NCBI RefSeq assembly: GCF_014084105.1
Contig: NZ_CP048289.1
Span: forward strand, 8,007,922-8,071,921
DNA: 64,000 nucleotides
Direction: 5' to 3'
Source: Streptacidiphilus sp. P02-A3a
Lineage (GTDB): Bacteria; Actinomycetota; Actinomycetes; Streptomycetales; Streptomycetaceae
In this document: one piece after another, positions 22,198 to 31,458 of the stretch
Layout: every line of letters begins with the position of its first letter
How positions within the stretch are numbered: position 1 is the first letter of the stretch
Made by a program: the position numbers and the translations under genes
The notes under the pieces: model-generated
Told to the model about the DNA's origin: nothing
Database searches by the model: none
The model's input: the letters and a program-made list of their open reading frames with translations, nothing else

Positions 22198-23625
22198 ATG
22201 CGCCGAGCAAAGATCGTCTGTACCCTGGGTCCCGCGACGGACAACTTCGAACAGTTGAAAGCACTGATCGAAGCCGGAATGAACGTCGCCCGTCTGAACA
22301 TGAGTCACGGCAGCCACGCCGAACACGAGAGCCGGTACAACAACGTCCGAGCCGCCTCGGACGCGGCCGACCGGCCGGTGGGCGTCCTCGCCGACCTCCA
22401 AGGTCCCAAGATCCGCCTGGCGACCTTCGCCGACGGCCCGGTGACCGTGGAGAACGGCGACACCTTCACCATCACCACCGAGGACGTCCCCGGTGACCAG
22501 CACATCTGCGGTACCACCTACAAGGGCCTGCCCGGCGACGTGAAGCCCGGCGACCCGGTCCTGATCAACGACGGCGTGATCGCCCTGGAGGTCGTCAGCG
22601 TCGACGGCCCGCGCGTGATCACCCGAGTCGTCGAGGGCGGTGTGCTCTCCAACAACAAGGGCATCAACCTGCCCGGCGCGGCCGTCAACGTCCCCGCCCT
22701 GTCCGAGAAGGACAAGGACGACCTGCGCTTCGCCCTGCGCCTCGGCGTCGACATGGTCGCGCTCTCCTTCGTCCGCAACGCCGCCGACATCGACGACGTG
22801 CACAAGGTGATGGACGAGGAGGGCCGCCGGGTCCCGGTCATCGCCAAGGTCGAGAAGCCGCAGGCGGTCGAGGCCATGGAGGAGATCGTCCTGGCCTTCG
22901 ACGCGGTCATGGTCGCCCGTGGCGACCTCGCCGTCGAGTACCCGCTGGAGCGGGTGCCGCTGGTGCAGAAGCGCCTGATCACGCTCTGCCGCCGGAACGC
23001 CAAGCCGGTCATCGTCGCCACCCAGATGATGGAGTCGATGATCACCGCCTCCCGGCCGACCCGCGCCGAGGCCTCCGACTGCGCCAACGCCATCCTCGAC
23101 GGCGCGGACGCGGTGATGCTCTCCGCCGAGTCCAGCGTCGGCAAGTACCCGATCGAGACCGTGCAGACCATGTCGCGGATCATCGAGGCGGCCGAGGAGG
23201 AGCTGCTGTCGCACGGCCTGCAGCCGCTCAACCCGGGCCGCAAGCCGCGCACCCAGGGCGGTGCGGTCGCCCGCGCCGCCTGCGAGCTGGGCGACTTCCT
23301 CGGGGCGCAGGCCCTGGTCGCGTTCACCAAGTCGGGCGACACCGCGCGCCGGCTCAGCCGCTATCGCTCGCCGATCCCGGTGCTGGCGTTCACCCCGGAC
23401 GTCTCCACCCGCAACCAGCTGACCCTCAGCTGGGGCGTGGAGACCTTCGTGACCCCGCAGGTGGACAACACCGACGCGATGGTGAACCAGGTCGACGACG
23501 AGGTCCGCGGCCTCGGCCGGTACAGCGAGGGTGACACGCTGATCGTGACCGCGGGTTCGCCCCCCGGCGTGGTCGGCACCACCAACATGGTGCGGGTGCA
23601 CCACCTGGGCGACCGCGCGAGCTGA
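22198..23625 (+). CDS. pyk: Pyruvate kinase
   Basis: Last step of glycolysis: PEP plus ADP to pyruvate plus ATP. The 475-aa protein begins MRRAKIVCTLGPATDNFEQL and shows NVARLNMSHGSHAEH, DLQGPKIRLA, the B-domain (residues ~70-165), the catalytic Lys/Glu/Asp segment IAKVEKPQAVEAMEEI with MVARGDLAVEYPLE, ATQMMESMI, and the C-terminal allosteric domain (AFTKSGDTARRLSRYRS). ATG at 22198 was taken because the family starts at MRRAKIV and a good -10 (TAGAAT, 22185-22190) ends 7 nt before it, implying a leaderless message. The alternative ATG at 22189 (adds Met-Thr-Asn) follows a GGAAAGG box but overlaps that -10. It is placed next to pta-ackA, so the genes of the pyruvate/acetate node are together. 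Confidence 0.95.
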   Translation: MRRAKIVCTLGPATDNFEQLKALIEAGMNVARLNMSHGSHAEHESRYNNVRAASDAADRPVGVLADLQGPKIRLATFADGPVTVENGDTFTITTEDVPGDQHICGTTYKGLPGDVKPGDPVLINDGVIALEVVSVDGPRVITRVVEGGVLSNNKGINLPGAAVNVPALSEKDKDDLRFALRLGVDMVALSFVRNAADIDDVHKVMDEEGRRVPVIAKVEKPQAVEAMEEIVLAFDAVMVARGDLAVEYPLERVPLVQKRLITLCRRNAKPVIVATQMMESMITASRPTRAEASDCANAILDGADAVMLSAESSVGKYPIETVQTMSRIIEAAEEELLSHGLQPLNPGRKPRTQGGAVARAACELGDFLGAQALVAFTKSGDTARRLSRYRSPIPVLAFTPDVSTRNQLTLSWGVETFVTPQVDNTDAMVNQVDDEVRGLGRYSEGDTLIVTAGSPPGVVGTTNMVRVHHLGDRAS

Positions 23626-23647
23626 CCGCCCCCTCCCACCAGCCGCG

Positions 23648-23676
23648 AAGGGGCGCCCCCGCTCGGGGCGCCCCTT
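23648..23676 (+). terminator. Terminator after pyk
   Basis: Perfect 12-bp stem aaggggcgcccc/ggggcgcccctt (23648-23659, 23665-23676) with loop cgctc, followed by a T-rich stretch. It probably also ends the convergent secreted-protein transcript. Confidence 0.9.
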
Positions 23677-23713
23677 CCTTCGTCGTCCCGCTACGCCTGG
23701 GCGGCTGGGCGGC

Positions 23714-25157
<1,444 letters not shown>

Positions 25158-25168
<11 letters not shown>

Positions 25169-25757
25169 GGTGCTCCCCCTCGGCCGCCGCCTCCTGGGGC
25201 TCCTCGTGCTCCGGCTCGCGCTGGTGCACCACGGTCGGCGCCTCCGGCGCCTCCGCCGCGAACCCGGGAACGGGCGACTCGCCCCACTCCTCCGCCTCCG
25301 CAGCGCCCTCGGCCTCGGCGTCGCTCTCGACCAGCTCAGCGGCCGTCGGCTCCTTCAACGGCGCCCACGAGCAGAGCAGCGTGCCGCCCAGCAGGCCGGG
25401 GATCAGCCCCATGCCGAAACCGCCCAGGTTCGACATCGGAATCGACACCAGCGTGAGCACCAGCGCGGCGATCCCCGCGAAGACGCGGACATGGGGTTGG
25501 AACCAGGCTGAGATCCCGAGCGCCATCAGCAGCAGCCCGATCAGCAGCGAGGCCGCACCGGCGGAGGTCGCCAGGTGCAGGCTCAGCGTGCCGATGTTGA
25601 GGTTGGCGTAGGGAAAGTAGATGATCGGCAGTCCGGCGAGGAGGACCAGCAGCCCGCCCCAGAACGGACGACTGTGACGCCAGTTTCGGAACGCTTGGCG
25701 GGCCTTGCTGAAGCCGTTCGCGGGCTCGGGCCGCGCCTGCGCAGTCGCGCTCGTCAC
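25158..25757 (-). CDS. DUF6114 family integral membrane protein
   Basis: A 199-aa actinobacterial membrane protein. Four hydrophobic segments are evident: FWGGLLVLLAGLPIIYFPYA (residues ~33-55), ATSAGAASLLIGLLLMALGI, VFAGIAALVLTLVSIPMS and GMGLIPGLLGGTLLCSW, framed by a basic N-terminus (KARQAFRNWRHSRP) and a Glu-rich C-terminal tail. The pattern and its location beside a DUF6230 gene match DUF6114. Function is unknown; the pairing suggests it anchors or exports the secreted partners. GTG start with GGGAG 6 nt upstream. It lies downstream of DUF6230 across a strong hairpin, so it is probably expressed at a lower level by read-through. Confidence 0.8.
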
Positions 25758-25795
25758 GTGGCAACTCCCAGGTGGTGATCAGGTGGTGGAGAACA

Positions 25796-25825
25796 CGGTG
25801 GGGAGGGGCAGGCCCCTCCCCACCG
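25796..25825 (-). terminator. Intercistronic hairpin between DUF6230 and DUF6114 genes
   Basis: Perfect 13-bp stem (25796-25808 and 25813-25825) with a 4-nt loop, between two co-oriented cluster genes. Likely a partial terminator that lets the secreted DUF6230 protein be made in excess over the membrane protein. Confidence 0.8.
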
Positions 25826-25892
25826 CGCGTGCTGGAACAACCAGGCCTTCGGCAAACCGGCCGTCAGGCCGACTGCCTACCGGCGTTCGACC

Positions 25893-26510
25893 TCAGAAGC
25901 ACTCAGAGTTGCTGTCGTTGAGGCTGAGGTGCATGCCGTTCAGCGAGAAGGTGGCGGCCGAGGTGGCCCACGCCGTCTGCTGAACACCGGTGAGGTCGGC
26001 CGAGTCGGCCTCCTGGGCGAAGCCCGTCGGGTCGTAGTACTTACTGTTGCTGTCGCCCGAGGAAACCGTGCCCTTGCTGACAGCCCCCTCCGCGACACCG
26101 ATGTTGATTCCGTTGAACTGCGCCGTCTTGGCCTGCAGGTCGGTCATGTCGATGTACAGCGAGGTGGCCTTGACCGGGTTGTTCGGGTCGTCACCTGCGG
26201 TGATCTTCAGCACGAAGCCGAACGGCAGCGACACCGACTGACACAGGTTGTGAATGGTGGCGTCGTTGAAACCGGAAACCGCCACCGGGAGGGTCTTGCC
26301 GCCCTCGAACGTCTCGACGGTGCCGTACTGGGTGAAGCCGTCACCGTGGAGGCTGGCGGCGGACACCTTGAACTGCGAGCCCGAGACGCTGAACGAAGCG
26401 GCGAGCGCACCCTGGGCAACGCTCATGCCCACAGCCGCCGTGGCAGCGAGAGCCGGAACCATGACGACCGCGAACCGCTTCCAGCGGGTCTTGCCGTAAA
26501 TCTGGGACAT
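25893..26510 (-). CDS. DUF6230 family secreted protein (often mislabelled cholesterol esterase)
   Basis: A 205-aa exported protein. The basic start MSQIYGKTRWKRF leads to a hydrophobic segment VVMVPALAATAAVGMSVAQG and a likely cleavage after ALA, giving a mature domain of about 170 aa starting SFSVSGSQFKVSA. The mature part is beta-rich with small and polar residues and has two Cys (LCQSV and the C-terminal ECF) that could form a disulfide outside the cell. No Ser-His-Asp hydrolase triad context is visible, so an esterase name would not be supported. ATG with GGAGGAC box. It is the first gene of the DUF6230-DUF6114-secreted-protein cluster and has a long, structured upstream region. Confidence 0.8.
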   Translation of the reverse strand: MSQIYGKTRWKRFAVVMVPALAATAAVGMSVAQGALAASFSVSGSQFKVSAASLHGDGFTQYGTVETFEGGKTLPVAVSGFNDATIHNLCQSVSLPFGFVLKITAGDDPNNPVKATSLYIDMTDLQAKTAQFNGINIGVAEGAVSKGTVSSGDSNSKYYDPTGFAQEADSADLTGVQQTAWATSAATFSLNGMHLSLNDSNSECF

Positions 26511-26722
26511 AACGAGGTCCTCCTTCTCGGACGTGCATCTTCGGCCTGCCCGGCTTGGGCCCCGGCCTGGGATGGGGAGAAGAGCTACGTCCTCGGGAAG
26601 GGGAGCGCGTCGGCTGGAAACGGTCACACGTACGGACACGGAGATCCGGACGGCTGATCGGCAGCATCGGCGATCACCCCCGAGCGACAACCACTGGTCG
26701 GGCTGGATGCCCGACCGTGAAC

Positions 26723-26761
26723 GGACAGGCTCCGCCGGGGAAGGCGGAGACCCCCCTGTCC
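26723..26761 (-). other. Two-level stem-loop in the putative DUF6230 leader
   Basis: Outer pairing ggacagg/cctgtcc (26723-26729, 26755-26761) encloses inner pairing ctccgcc/ggcggag (26730-26736, 26743-26749) with a 6-nt loop and a 5-nt one-sided bulge. Could be a leader RNA element or a terminator. Confidence 0.6.
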
Positions 26762-27020
26762 TGAGGGCACCAGCCGGGCCGGCGCCCTGCCCGGTGGGGA
26801 TTCCGTCCGCGTGCCGCCGACTGGCTGTCGGCACTGCATCAAAACGAACCGGGCGAGCCTGATCGTGGTCCAATACCGCGCGCGGCACAAGTGGTTCGTT
26901 ACTGATGAGTAAGGAGTGGGTGAACCGAAGCGAACAGGCGATCCAGGGGTGATTCACCCTGAGTGACCGACGATTGGGCGCAGTCGCAGGCAGATCGGTT
27001 GAAACGCCGCATTAACCGGC

Positions 27021-27049
27021 GATGACGGCCACCGAGGGTGACCGTCATC
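27021..27049 (-). terminator. Terminator of the thioredoxin-TPR gene
   Basis: Stem gatgacgg/ccgtcatc plus inner cacc/ggtg around a gag loop, with a single mismatch, about 80 nt downstream of the stop codon on the minus strand. Confidence 0.75.
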
Positions 27050-27129
27050 ACTAAGTATCAAGTTTTGGTAAACGAGGGGAACCACGGCGGCTTTGTCGGC
27101 AAATCGTCAGACCGCACCCAGCCCGAGCG

Positions 27130-28116
27130 TCAGAACAACTTGCGCGCCAACGCCCCACGGGCCTTGACCACCCGGGGGTCGTCCGAGCCGATCACCTCGA
27201 ACAGGCTGAGCAGGTGCAGCCGCACCCGGTCGCGGTCCTCGCCGAAGGTGCGGCCCACCGTGTCCACCAGCCGACCGAACGCGTCGTCCACATGACCGCC
27301 CGTCAGATCCAGGTCAGCAGCCGCGAGTTGAGCGTCCACGTCGGTCGGACGCTCGGCCGCGGCGGTGCGTACCGCCTGCGGGTCGAGACCCTGCACCCGC
27401 TGGAGCAGCTCCGCCTGCGCCAGCCCGAGCCGGGCCTCGACGCTGCCCGGCTGCTCGTCCAGCACGACTCGGTACGCTTGCACTGCGCCCTCCAGGTCGC
27501 CCCGGTCGAGCGCCGCGTGCGCCGCCGCGACCAGCGGGTCCGCCGACTCCTCGACCGCCGCGGCGTCCGCGTCCCCGGCCCGGCCGGAGCGCACGCCGAC
27601 CTCGCCGACCACGCCGAGCTGGGTGTCCGCCGCCTCGATCAGCTTGTCCAGCAGCTGCCGCACCTCGGGCTCGGTCGCCGGACCCTCGAACAGCGGCAGC
27701 AGCTGCCCGGCCACCACCGCGAGCAGCGTCGGCAGGTCCCGGATCTGGAGCTGCTGCGCGAGCTGCTGGTTGTTGCGGATGTCGACGTGCCCGAGGACGA
27801 AGCGGCCGTCCTGCTCCTCGGTGAGCTGTTCGATCACCGGCTTGAACTGTTCCGCCGGGGCGTAGCCCTCGGCCCAGAAGTTGAGGACGACCGGCACCTC
27901 GGCGGACAGCTGGACCACCTGGTCCTCGAAGTCGCGCTCGGATACGTCGAAGATCAGGGGCCCTGCGGACGGGACGGCGGTTCCGGCGGCCTCTGCCTGC
28001 TGGACCTGGCGGGCGCGGACGGCGCGGGCCTGCTCCGCCTTCTGGGCGGCTTCACCGGCCGCCTTGACCGCGGCGAGGTCGACCGCGCCGCGCATGGACA
28101 TGTTCCGTGGCTGCAT
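27130..28116 (-). CDS. CnoX/YbbN-like thioredoxin-fold TPR protein without CxxC
   Basis: A 328-aa cytosolic protein. Residues ~50-160 form a thioredoxin domain (PLIFDVSERDFEDQVVQLS, VPVVLNFWAEGYAPAEQFKP, cis-Pro loop RDLPTLLAVV). The C-terminal part is a TPR-like helical array (AHAALDRGDLEGAVQAYRVV, VEARLGLAQAELL, DDAFGRLVDTVGRTFGEDRD). The usual WCGPC active site reads WAEGYAPAEQ, with no cysteine, so it cannot act as a disulfide reductase. This architecture is that of E. coli YbbN/CnoX, a chaperone-like holdase; that role is inferred. Start ATG has GGGAGGA at 8 nt. The gene is divergent from a TetR regulator. Confidence 0.87.
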   Translation of the reverse strand: MQPRNMSMRGAVDLAAVKAAGEAAQKAEQARAVRARQVQQAEAAGTAVPSAGPLIFDVSERDFEDQVVQLSAEVPVVLNFWAEGYAPAEQFKPVIEQLTEEQDGRFVLGHVDIRNNQQLAQQLQIRDLPTLLAVVAGQLLPLFEGPATEPEVRQLLDKLIEAADTQLGVVGEVGVRSGRAGDADAAAVEESADPLVAAAHAALDRGDLEGAVQAYRVVLDEQPGSVEARLGLAQAELLQRVQGLDPQAVRTAAAERPTDVDAQLAAADLDLTGGHVDDAFGRLVDTVGRTFGEDRDRVRLHLLSLFEVIGSDDPRVVKARGALARKLF

Positions 28117-28476
28117 GGCTCTATCCTCCCCTGTCCGCCCGCTCGGGTGTGAATCCGCCGGGCAAATCCCGGAGACACCGAAACCGGCCGCCGGAGCGGG
28201 CGTCCTTGCCGCCCCCGCCGGTTGCGGGCGCGGCACGGTCCCCGAGGCGTCCGTACCGGTGGTGCTGACCGTCTCGCGCGGATCCCCATCCGCGCAGCAG
28301 CGTGGTTGTCGCTCTTTCGCTACGAGTCGTAGCGTATATCTGACCTGCCGCGCGCCACAGCGGAACCGACGTGAACTGCACCACTTCTCCACGCGCAGGA
28401 CTTCTCCCGGACCCGATACTGACCGGTAACCTCGCGATTCCGCAGTCTTCCCCCTTCACCCGACCGAGGACTCCCG
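28117..28476. promoter_or_regulatory. Divergent region with a perfect 17-bp palindrome
   Basis: A 360-nt intergenic region between the thioredoxin-TPR gene and the TetR gene; no gene seen. At 28318-28334 the sequence cgctacga-g-tcgtagcg is a perfect 8-bp inverted repeat around one base, the size and symmetry of a TetR operator, followed by an A/T-rich tatatc. It lies about 145 nt before the TetR start and 200 nt before the other start, so it may control either gene. Confidence 0.6.
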
Positions 28477-29100
28477 TTGACCGACTCCGCCGCTCCCCCG
28501 CGCAAGGGCCGCCCGCGCAACGCCGACGCGGACGAGGCGATCCTCGCCGCGACCAGGACCGTGTTGGCGGAGCAGGGCTGGGGCGGGCTCACCATGGGGG
28601 ACGTCGCGGCGCGCGCGGGGGTCGCCAAGACCACCCTCTACCGGCGCTGGCCCTCCAAGAACGAGCTGGTGGTGTCGGCCGTCGCGGTGCTCTTCGACGA
28701 GCTGGAGATGGCCGACCTGGGCAGCCTTCAGGCCGACATCGAGGCCGTCGTCCAGCAGTTCGCCGACCTGCTGGCGCAGCCGGAGAGCCGGTCCGCGCTG
28801 CTCGCGCTCTTCGCCGAGGCCACCCGCGACCCGGCGCTGCGGCTGCGGGTGCGCGAGGCCATCACCGACCCGCAGAAGCAGCTGGTACGCCAGGGCCGCG
28901 CCGCCGCCCAGGCCCGCGGCGAACTCCCGCCGGACGAGAACCCGGCCCAGGCCCGCGCCGACGTCGACGTCATCTTCGACACCATCGCGGGCGCGGTCGA
29001 ACACCGGATGCTGGTCACCGGCGAACCGGCCTCCCCGGAATGGATCCGCCGCTTCACCACGCTGCTGCTCACCCCGATGACCGCCCCCGAATCCCACTGA
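28477..29100 (+). CDS. TetR/AcrR family transcriptional regulator
   Basis: A 207-aa regulator. The N-terminal helix-turn-helix spans residues ~13-60: KGRPRNADADEAILAATR, GWGGLTMGDVAARAGVAKTT, LYRRWPSKNELV, a textbook TetR DNA-binding domain. The C-terminal ligand domain contains VVQQFADLLAQPESRSALLALF and a stretch ADVDVIFDTIAGAVEHRML that matches the TetR_C_11-type dimer domain. TTG start with GAGGA 6 nt upstream. Ligand and targets are unknown; the palindrome in its upstream region is the first candidate, and the double dyad upstream of icmA two genes away is another. It converges on the Uma2-type gene. Confidence 0.9.
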   Translation: MTDSAAPPRKGRPRNADADEAILAATRTVLAEQGWGGLTMGDVAARAGVAKTTLYRRWPSKNELVVSAVAVLFDELEMADLGSLQADIEAVVQQFADLLAQPESRSALLALFAEATRDPALRLRVREAITDPQKQLVRQGRAAAQARGELPPDENPAQARADVDVIFDTIAGAVEHRMLVTGEPASPEWIRRFTTLLLTPMTAPESH

Positions 29101-29110
29101 CCGCCGCAGC

Positions 29111-29677
29111 TCAGGCGATGAGCTCCTTGAGCTCCTCGGTCTCCAGCACGATCCCGACCGGGTCGGGCAGGTGCAGCCGCTCGCCCAGTCCCTGGGTGCG
29201 GTGGGTGTCCGCGTAGCACCCGCCGCTGGGGTTGCTGTGCACGACGAGTTCCCCGCGCCGCCGGTCGATCAACAGGTAGACCGGGATTCCAGCGGAGGCG
29301 TAGCCGAAGGGCTTGGCGTTCCGGTCGTTCTCAGGCTGGCTGGACGTCACCTCGACCACCATCAGCACCCCACCGGCGTCGGACCACTCGCCCCGGCCCT
29401 TGAAGTAGCCCTTCGGGGCGAGTGCTCCGTCCGGGCGTGACCGGCCCTGCCCGAACGCCTCGGTGATCAGTCCCTGCTCCGGGTACAGCCGCAGCTCCGG
29501 CCGTTGGGCCATGCAGCGCTCAAGGACCCACATCACGATCTCGCCGTGGTCGCCATCGGGCACCGGCTTGACCTCCAACCTGCCGTTGACGAATTCCAGT
29601 CGGATGGGCTCGGGCGCGACGGCTTCCAGCGCCTCGAACTCCTCCGTGCTCAATTGCGCGGGCATGATCGCGGTCAC
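29111..29677 (-). CDS. Uma2 family (DUF820) putative endonuclease-fold protein
   Basis: A 188-aa protein of the Uma2 family, which has a PD-(D/E)XK nuclease-like fold and no well-established function. Core elements are RLEFVNGRLEVKPVPDGDHG, the conserved RPDGALAPKGYF with Asp, VLMVVEVTSSQPENDRNAKP with Glu, and the segment YASAGIPVYLLIDRRRGEL typical of the family. The GTG start has GAGGAC upstream; an in-frame ATG four codons on (29665) is the alternative. It lies 60 nt downstream of icmA on the same strand and could be co-transcribed, though no functional link to acyl-CoA metabolism is known. The stop is 10 nt from the convergent TetR gene. Confidence 0.82.
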   Translation of the reverse strand: MTAIMPAQLSTEEFEALEAVAPEPIRLEFVNGRLEVKPVPDGDHGEIVMWVLERCMAQRPELRLYPEQGLITEAFGQGRSRPDGALAPKGYFKGRGEWSDAGGVLMVVEVTSSQPENDRNAKPFGYASAGIPVYLLIDRRRGELVVHSNPSGGCYADTHRTQGLGERLHLPDPVGIVLETEELKELIA

Positions 29678-29737
29678 GGCGGACGTCCTCTCTGTGATGA
29701 CTGCCACCCTCAGGCTACCCACCGGCGGGGCCCGGTG

Positions 29738-31432
29738 TCAGAAACCTGCCGGTTCGGTGTAGGTGCCCCACTCGGCGCGGAGGGCGTCGCAGATCTCGCC
29801 GAGGGTGGCTTCCGCGCGGGCCGCGTCGAGCATGGCCGGGAGCATGTTGGCGCCGGAGCGGGCGGCGGCCAGCATCTCGGCCAGGGCCGCCTGGACCGCG
29901 GACTCGTCGCGGGCCGCGCGGCGCGCGGCGAGGTCGCGGACCTGCTCGGTCTCGACCTCGTGGCTGACCCGCAGGATCTCCAGCGGCGGGGTGACGCTGC
30001 CGGTGTGGCAGTTGACGCCGACCACCCGCTTGGCGCCCTTCTCCACCGCCGTCTGGTAAGCGAAGGCGGCCTCGGCGATCTCGCCGGTGAACCAGCCGTT
30101 CTCGATGCCGCGCAGGATCCCGGCCGTCATCGGGCCGATCTCCTGGCCGGGGCCGCCGGCCGCGCCCATGGTGCGGATCTTGTCGAAGATCGCCTCCGCC
30201 TGCGCCTCGATCCGGTCGGTCAGCGCCTCGACGTACCAGGAGCCGCCCAGCGGGTCGGCGACGTTGGCCACGCCGGTCTCCTCCAGCAGCACCTGCTGGG
30301 TCCGCAGCGCGATCTCCGCCGCCTGGGCGGAGGGCAGCGCCAGGGTCTCGTCCAGCGCGTTGGTGTGCAGCGAGTTGGTGCCGCCGAGGACCGCCGACAG
30401 TGCCTCGACGGCGGTGCGCACCACGTTGTTGTAGGGCTGCTGGGCGGTCAGCGACACCCCGGCGGTCTGGGTGTGGAACCGCAGTTGCTGCGCCTTGACC
30501 GTCCGCGCGCCGTAGGCCTCCTTCAGCCAGCGGGCCCAGATCCGGCGCGCGGCGCGGAACTTGGCGATCTCCTCGAAGAAGTCCAGGTGCGCGTCGAAGA
30601 AGAAGGAGAGGCCCGGGGCGAAGACGTCGACGTCCAGCCCCCGGGAGAGGCCGAGCTCGACGTAGGCGAAGCCGTCGGCGAGGGTGAAGGCCAGCTCCTG
30701 CGCGGCCGTGGAGCCCGCTTCGCGGATGTGGTAGCCGGAGACCGACAGCGGCTTGTACGCCGGGATGTTCTCGGCGCAGTACTCCATCAGGTCGCCGATC
30801 AGGCGCAGGTGCGGCTCGGGCGAGAACAGCCACTCCTTCTGCGCGATGTACTCCTTGAATATGTCGGTCTGCAGCGTGCCGTTGAGCACCGACGGGTCCA
30901 CGCCCTGCCGTTCGGCCGCGACCAGGTACATGCAGAACACCGGCACCGCCGGGCCGCTGATCGTCATCGAGGTGGTGACCTCGCCCAGGGGCAGGTCCTT
31001 GAACAGGACCTCCATGTCGGCGGCCGAGTCGATGGCGACGCCGCAGTGGCCGACCTCGCCGAGCGAGCGCGGGTCGTCCGAGTCGCGGCCCATCAGCGTC
31101 GGCATGTCGAAGGCCACGGAGAGGCCGCCGCCGCCGGCCTCCAGGATCATCCGGTAGCGCTCGTTCGTCTGCTGGGCGTTGCCGAAACCGGCGAACTGCC
31201 GGATGGTCCACGCCCGGCCCCGGTAGCCGGTGGCGTGCAGGCCCCGGGTGAACGGGTACTCGCCGGGCCAACCGATCCGGTCGAAGCCCTCCGGGGCGGC
31301 GTCGTCGGCGGGCCCGTAGACCGGCTCGACCTGGTCGCCGCTGAGGGTGGTGAAGTCGGCCTCGCGCCGGGTCGCGCCGTCGTACCGGCGCTGCCAGCGC
31401 TCCCGAGCCGCCTGCATGCTGTCTGCGTCCAC
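29738..31432 (-). CDS. icmA: Isobutyryl-CoA mutase large subunit (AdoCbl-dependent)
   Basis: Rearranges isobutyryl-CoA and n-butyryl-CoA with adenosylcobalamin, linking valine and butyrate catabolism to polyketide precursors. The 564-aa protein has the methylmalonyl-CoA mutase-like TIM barrel (WTIRQFAGFGNAQQTNERY, SVAFDMPTLMGRDSDDPRS, GTLQTDIFKEYIAQKEWLF, FHTQTAGVSLTAQQPYNN, GGTNSLHTNALDE) but no C-terminal B12-binding domain, which is supplied by the small subunit IcmB. Counting from the GTG at 31432, the two residues that separate this enzyme from methylmalonyl-CoA mutase are Phe80 and Gln198 (Tyr and Arg in the latter), exactly at the positions known for Streptomyces IcmA; this also supports the start. 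No icmB is in the window. A double palindromic operator lies directly upstream. Confidence 0.95.
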   Translation of the reverse strand: MDADSMQAARERWQRRYDGATRREADFTTLSGDQVEPVYGPADDAAPEGFDRIGWPGEYPFTRGLHATGYRGRAWTIRQFAGFGNAQQTNERYRMILEAGGGGLSVAFDMPTLMGRDSDDPRSLGEVGHCGVAIDSAADMEVLFKDLPLGEVTTSMTISGPAVPVFCMYLVAAERQGVDPSVLNGTLQTDIFKEYIAQKEWLFSPEPHLRLIGDLMEYCAENIPAYKPLSVSGYHIREAGSTAAQELAFTLADGFAYVELGLSRGLDVDVFAPGLSFFFDAHLDFFEEIAKFRAARRIWARWLKEAYGARTVKAQQLRFHTQTAGVSLTAQQPYNNVVRTAVEALSAVLGGTNSLHTNALDETLALPSAQAAEIALRTQQVLLEETGVANVADPLGGSWYVEALTDRIEAQAEAIFDKIRTMGAAGGPGQEIGPMTAGILRGIENGWFTGEIAEAAFAYQTAVEKGAKRVVGVNCHTGSVTPPLEILRVSHEVETEQVRDLAARRAARDESAVQAALAEMLAAARSGANMLPAMLDAARAEATLGEICDALRAEWGTYTEPAGF

Positions 31433-31458
31433 GGTGCCGCCCCGCTCCACGAGAAGAA

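Larger units (their letters stand above)
26511..27129. promoter_or_regulatory. 619-nt region upstream of the DUF6230 gene with structured elements
   Basis: No gene is convincing here. Reading toward the DUF6230 gene (leftward) there are: terminator of the upstream thioredoxin-TPR gene (27021-27049); a 13-bp palindrome gggtgattcaccc (26947-26959); an inverted repeat ttact-gatg-agtaa (26899-26912); an extended two-level stem (26723-26761); and a hairpin ggtcgggc/gcccgacc (26696-26716). The last two would lie about 190-250 nt before the start codon, inside a long 5' leader or at its promoter. None matches a riboswitch class I can name. Confidence 0.5.

Noticed and set aside
25893-26510. Cholesterol esterase annotation for the DUF6230 protein
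   Set aside because: No catalytic Ser-His-Asp context or esterase motif is visible in the small secreted domain.
26511-27129. A cobalamin or ydaO riboswitch upstream of the DUF6230 gene
   Set aside because: The stems seen do not carry the B12-box or the conserved ydaO core that I would recognise; left as unidentified structure.
27130-28116. Redox-active thioredoxin
   Set aside because: Both active-site cysteines are missing, so a disulfide-reductase function is not supported.
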